NCBI GenBank assembly: GCA_001789965.1
Contig: MGBA01000001.1
Coordinates: 1 to 64,000 of the forward strand
Length of the DNA: 64,000 nucleotides
Source of the DNA: Candidatus Roizmanbacteria bacterium RIFCSPLOWO2_02_FULL_40_13
GTDB lineage: Bacteria; Patescibacteriota; Microgenomatia; UBA1406; GWC2-37-13
Direction of reading: 5' to 3'
Shown here piece after piece: positions 61,424-64,000 of this stretch; the stretch's first letter is position 1; every line of letters begins with the position of its first letter. The notes beneath the pieces were generated by a model, which made no database searches, was not told the origin of the DNA, and was given only the letters and a program-made list of their open reading frames with translations. A program made the translations under genes and the position numbers.

Positions 61424-62695
61424 TTAGATTGAAGGATTCAGAGTTTGTAAAAGTTCACCCTGTGAAAGTTCTTTTTGTTCCCGGGTTTTCATATTGCGCA
61501 AAACAACCTTGTTGTTATTAATTTCTTCAGGCCCTAAAAGTATCACAAAAGGAAATCCTTTCTTGTCTGCATATTTTAGTTGTTTTTCATAGGGTTTTTC
61601 CTCAAGAAATAATTCACAGCTTATTCCCAGCGCTCGTATGTTTGCCGCAAGTTCCATGCTTTTACTTTCCAAACCGGGCCATGTGGTTACCAAGACCCTT
61701 GTTTTGTTTGCATCGACTTCCTTTATTTTCAATTCTGTGAGCGCATCGCAGATCCTATCAAAACCAAACGTTGTTCCAGTACCAGTAACATCCGGTCCGC
61801 CCAGAAGAGAAACCAAGTTATCGTATCTGCCACCTGCCGCCACACTTCCGAGTGACAAATTGTCGATAACTGTCTCAAATACAGGACCGGTATAATAATT
61901 TAACCCTCTTACCATATACGGAACAAATTCATAACCGGACTGTTTTTTTGTTTTTGGCAATACTCCCATAAACTCAACCGCCTGCTTCATACTGTTTAAT
62001 CCACTGTCGTCTTCAATCTTTGCAGTCTCAAGAAGGGAAAAGACTTTCTTTATCTTTGAATTTTCCAGCCCTTTTTTTCCAAGTTCCGCAGAAACTTCCT
62101 GTTTTGATTTTTTATCCAACTTGTCGATTGTTTGCAAAACCGAAAGCTGTTGTTTTTTATCAGCTATCCCCGCTTTCTTCAAAAGATTAAAAAGAATTGT
62201 GCGGGAGTTTAATTTTATCGTAAAGTTTTTAAAACCAAGCGTCGTAAGAAGAGTGTAGGTTACTGCAAGAATTTCCGCGTCGGCAAGTGGCGACTTGACT
62301 CCGAAAATATCAATGTCACACTGAGCAAACTCACGGTATCTGCCCTTTTGAGGTTTATCTGCTCTCCAGACCCTTTGCATTTGATATCTTTTGAACGGAA
62401 GCTGAATTTTTCCCGGATACATCGCGAGGACTTTTGCCGTTGGAACAGTAAGGTCATAAATAAGACCTACGTTACGGTCACCTTTATCCTTAAATGTGTA
62501 AACTAGCCGATCAGCCTCGTCTCCATATTTTTCAAGAAGAGTCGAAGCATATTCGAGCGTGGGCGTTTCCAAAGGATCAAAGCCAAAAGATTCAAAGACC
62601 TCTCGACAGGCATTGATAACTGCGTTTCTGATTTTCATCTCTTCAGGAAGAAAATCTCGAAATCCTTTTAGCGTTTGGGGTTTTATTTTAGACAT
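61424..62695 (-). CDS. hisS: histidyl-tRNA synthetase
   Basis: About 423 residues. Class II motif 1 near RDFLPEEMKIR, motif 2 with FKRYQMQRVWRADKPQKGRYREFAQCDID (seen in pieces), histidine-binding PYMVRGLNYYTGPVFE and AGGRYDNL, motif 3 GTTFGFDRI, and a C-terminal anticodon domain with TWPGLESKS. The start is the ATG at 62695; a TTG 6 bases earlier is inside the promoter spacing. TGA then TATAAT lies six bases before the ATG, a leaderless arrangement overlapping the racemase stop. Confidence 0.96.
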   Translation of the reverse strand: MSKIKPQTLKGFRDFLPEEMKIRNAVINACREVFESFGFDPLETPTLEYASTLLEKYGDEADRLVYTFKDKGDRNVGLIYDLTVPTAKVLAMYPGKIQLPFKRYQMQRVWRADKPQKGRYREFAQCDIDIFGVKSPLADAEILAVTYTLLTTLGFKNFTIKLNSRTILFNLLKKAGIADKKQQLSVLQTIDKLDKKSKQEVSAELGKKGLENSKIKKVFSLLETAKIEDDSGLNSMKQAVEFMGVLPKTKKQSGYEFVPYMVRGLNYYTGPVFETVIDNLSLGSVAAGGRYDNLVSLLGGPDVTGTGTTFGFDRICDALTELKIKEVDANKTRVLVTTWPGLESKSMELAANIRALGISCELFLEEKPYEKQLKYADKKGFPFVILLGPEEINNNKVVLRNMKTREQKELSQGELLQTLNPSI

Positions 62696-62701
62696 GGTCA
62701 A

Positions 62702-62710
62702 ATTATATCA
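62702..62710 (-). promoter_or_regulatory. extended -10 promoter, leaderless start of hisS
   Basis: TGA followed by TATAAT on the minus strand, then six bases and the ATG at 62695. The box overlaps the last codons of the racemase gene, so hisS has independent expression. Confidence 0.65.
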
Positions 62711-63409
62711 ATTTATATTGTTAAAATAATCTTTAAGTAATCGATCTGCCAGTATTTCGAGAGAATTAAATACAGGGACATTGAAACGCTTTGGAAATAC
62801 GAGGGGAAGTTCGGTGCAACCAAGAATAATTCCTTCTGCGCCCTTATTCTTTAGAAGCTCGGCCGTTTTTTTTAAAGTTCTTATATCTGACTTTTTTACT
62901 TTCCCCGCTAAAACAGCTCTAATAACGCCATCAATCATTTTTCTCTGATTCACATCAGGCGTTATGGGAATAATTCCCGCCCTTATTAACTCCCGCTGGT
63001 ACAAACCGGTATCTAACGTCACAGGCGTTGCGATGACTCCGACTTTTGATAAGTTTTTATCTTTTACCGAGTCTATAACGGTTTCGATAAGTGAAACGAA
63101 CTCGTTCCCTAATTTTGATTTCAAATCTTTTACAAATAGGTGAGCAGTGTTGCAGGCAATAGATATGGAGCCGGGCTCGAATACTTGCACTTTTTGAATA
63201 ATTGACCGCAATAAATCAACAGTTTTTCCAAAATTTGTTCCATTGGAAATTATATCCGGCGCAGCCAATGAGTAGATTAAGATCTCAGGAAAATCTTGGT
63301 CGGCTTTTGCGCCATATTGGGAGATAGACTTCTCAATGAGAAGGCGATAAAGCTCGTTTGAGGCTTGAGGCCCCATACCTCCGATTATGCATATTGGTTT
63401 GTTTTTCAT
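62708..63409 (-). CDS. aspartate/glutamate racemase family protein
   Basis: 233 residues. The family's two catalytic Cys are seen in SIACNTAH and ILGCTELPL; IGGMGPQASNELYRL is the N-terminal start and GVIATPVTLDTGLYQ the middle loop. It is of the Asp/hydantoin racemase superfamily (YgeA type), likely giving D-aspartate or D-glutamate for the cell wall. A terminator hairpin and a small leader frame lie just upstream, so its expression may be attenuated. Confidence 0.85.
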   Translation of the reverse strand: MKNKPICIIGGMGPQASNELYRLLIEKSISQYGAKADQDFPEILIYSLAAPDIISNGTNFGKTVDLLRSIIQKVQVFEPGSISIACNTAHLFVKDLKSKLGNEFVSLIETVIDSVKDKNLSKVGVIATPVTLDTGLYQRELIRAGIIPITPDVNQRKMIDGVIRAVLAGKVKKSDIRTLKKTAELLKNKGAEGIILGCTELPLVFPKRFNVPVFNSLEILADRLLKDYFNNIN

Positions 63410-63421
63410 ATTTTCAGGTAC

Positions 63422-63446
63422 AAAAAAACCCGCCTTCCGGGCGGGT
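63422..63446 (-). terminator. intrinsic terminator before the racemase gene
   Basis: On the minus strand a 7-bp GC-rich stem (ACCCGCC with GGCGGGT, loop of five bases) is followed at once by seven T. It lies 13-16 bases before the racemase ATG. On the plus strand a shorter T-run follows, so it may work in both directions. Confidence 0.85.
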
Positions 63447-63468
63447 GGTTTTTAATAACTATTTAAGA

Positions 63469-63549
63469 TTATCTATTCATACAAATACCATCCGCCCTTG
63501 ACGGGGAATAATGATGACTCCAACCTTGAGACGTAATGGTATTGCTCAT
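63469..63549 (-). CDS. possible leader peptide, 26 residues
   Basis: A frame from ATG 63549 to TAA 63469 encodes MSNTITSQGWSHHYSPSRAD then GICMNR. The ATG is 7 bases after an extended -10 box, the leaderless spacing of this genome. It contains a Trp, two tandem His and a Tyr. It ends about 20 bases before the intrinsic terminator that precedes the racemase gene. Bases AATACCAT and ATGGTATT in it are complementary and could form a long hairpin. A leader peptide, an unrelated small protein or a structured RNA are all possible. Confidence 0.4.
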   Translation of the reverse strand: MSNTITSQGWSHHYSPSRADGICMNR

Positions 63550-63556
63550 AAAACTA

Positions 63557-63565
63557 ATTATAACA
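63557..63565 (-). promoter_or_regulatory. extended -10 promoter ahead of the leader frame and racemase gene
   Basis: TGT followed by TATAAT on the minus strand, inside the short gap after the protease stop. Seven bases separate it from the ATG at 63549. Confidence 0.6.
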
Positions 63566-63577
63566 CAGGAAGAATCG

Positions 63578-64000
63578 TTATGGAGCCGATTCCAGTGTGA
63601 CAGTGACGGTTCTCGATTGTCCCGATCTCCAGACGTTAAGCGCAACGCGGTCTCCTACCTTTTTTTGCGCAGTCATTTTTATAAGGCTGTCATTTACATC
63701 ATCCTGTACTTTCTTGCCGTCAAAAGTTGTAATGACATCTTCATCTCGAATGCCGGCCTTGTCTGCAGGAGAACTAGCTATCACTTGAATAATGTAGGCT
63801 CCTTGGACAAGATCATTTAAAACTGCGGTTTGCCCATCTATAAATTTATAGCGGATTCCCAGATACGGTCGTTCAAAACTACTGCCATTTTTCTGAAAAT
63901 TATCAATCAGGTCTTTGACCACATTTACCGGAATAGCGAAACCGATATTTTGTCCCCCCTCGGCAATCGCCACATTTACACCGATCACCTGCCCTTTCGA
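63578..64000 (-). CDS. HtrA/DegP-type serine protease, C-terminal part
   Basis: Runs off the right edge. The visible ~140 residues comprise the end of the trypsin-like domain (VIGVNVAIAEGGQNIGFAIPVNVVKDLI) and a full PDZ domain (PYLGIRYKF, GAYIIQVIASSPADKAGIRDEDVITTFDGKKV). The catalytic triad would be outside the window. HtrA proteases act on misfolded proteins outside the cytoplasmic membrane. The stop at 63578 is followed by the promoter of the leader frame. Confidence 0.9.
   Translation of the reverse strand, partial: SKGQVIGVNVAIAEGGQNIGFAIPVNVVKDLIDNFQKNGSSFERPYLGIRYKFIDGQTAVLNDLVQGAYIIQVIASSPADKAGIRDEDVITTFDGKKVQDDVNDSLIKMTAQKKVGDRVALNVWRSGQSRTVTVTLESAP

Noticed and set aside
63410-63577. 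T-box riboswitch upstream of hisS
   Set aside because: No T-box consensus is visible, and it lies before the racemase gene; hisS has its own promoter.

Overview
The window looks like a chromosomal segment of a Patescibacteria/CPR bacterium, probably Microgenomates-like. That placement is inferred from low GC, very tight gene packing, reduced or divergent housekeeping proteins, a very large surface-glycan load and no core metabolism genes. TGA is used as an ordinary stop (for example at 19015-19017), so the recoded CPR lineages are excluded. The left three quarters (about 1-48 kb) is one long surface-polysaccharide region. The right quarter (about 50-64 kb) is housekeeping: lepA, a frameshifted nucleotidyltransferase, miaA, folD, gyrA, ppa, gyrB, rplL, rplJ, rpmE, a short prfA, hisS, a racemase and the end of an HtrA-type protease.

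Region by region. 0-6.5 kb: two Wzx-like flippases, GT2 glycosyltransferases, a GDP-mannose 4,6-dehydratase, an RmlC-like epimerase and a methyltransferase. 6.5-16.3 kb: large GT-C type membrane proteins and membrane-anchored beta-sandwich proteins. 16.5-22.5 kb: a tightly coupled plus-strand operon with an unusual combination of parts: KdsC-like phosphatase, GatZ/KbaZ-like TIM barrel, glycosyltransferase, NTF2-like protein, cupin, a nucleotidyltransferase fused to an APH-type kinase, and an AroE-like dehydrogenase with altered substrate motif. 22.6-39.7 kb: a long minus-strand run of glycosyltransferases, methyltransferases and dTDP-amino-sugar genes that leads directly into a phosphonate pathway. 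39.8-48.6 kb: a TMTC-like TPR membrane protein, a B12-type radical SAM protein, an FTR1 iron permease, a three-cysteine ferredoxin, two GT2 proteins, a third flippase and small secreted proteins.

The most striking content is at 24.8-31.7 kb. PEP mutase (fused to a nucleotidyltransferase-like domain), phosphonopyruvate decarboxylase, an Fe-type alcohol dehydrogenase and a HEPD/MPnS-family double-cupin protein lie consecutively on one strand. They are flanked by a LicC-like nucleotidyltransferase and a CDP-alcohol phosphotransferase. The cupin protein has His161, Gln165 and His202 arranged like the 2-His-1-Gln iron site of methylphosphonate synthase, and Lys where HEPD has its iron-binding Glu. 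The simplest reading is a complete route from PEP to methylphosphonate, possibly mounted on a surface glycan or lipid. This would put an O2-dependent methylphosphonate synthase, a source of aerobic methane after C-P lyase action by other organisms, in a CPR bacterium.

A second window-wide pattern is expression signals. Many first genes have a -10 box (often extended, TGnTATAAT) only 6-8 nt before the start codon, which predicts leaderless mRNAs. Operon-internal genes are joined by ATGA overlaps, or for rplL by a strong Shine-Dalgarno. mpnS, gyrB, hisS, a flippase, a deacetylase and the iron permease all show the leaderless spacing.
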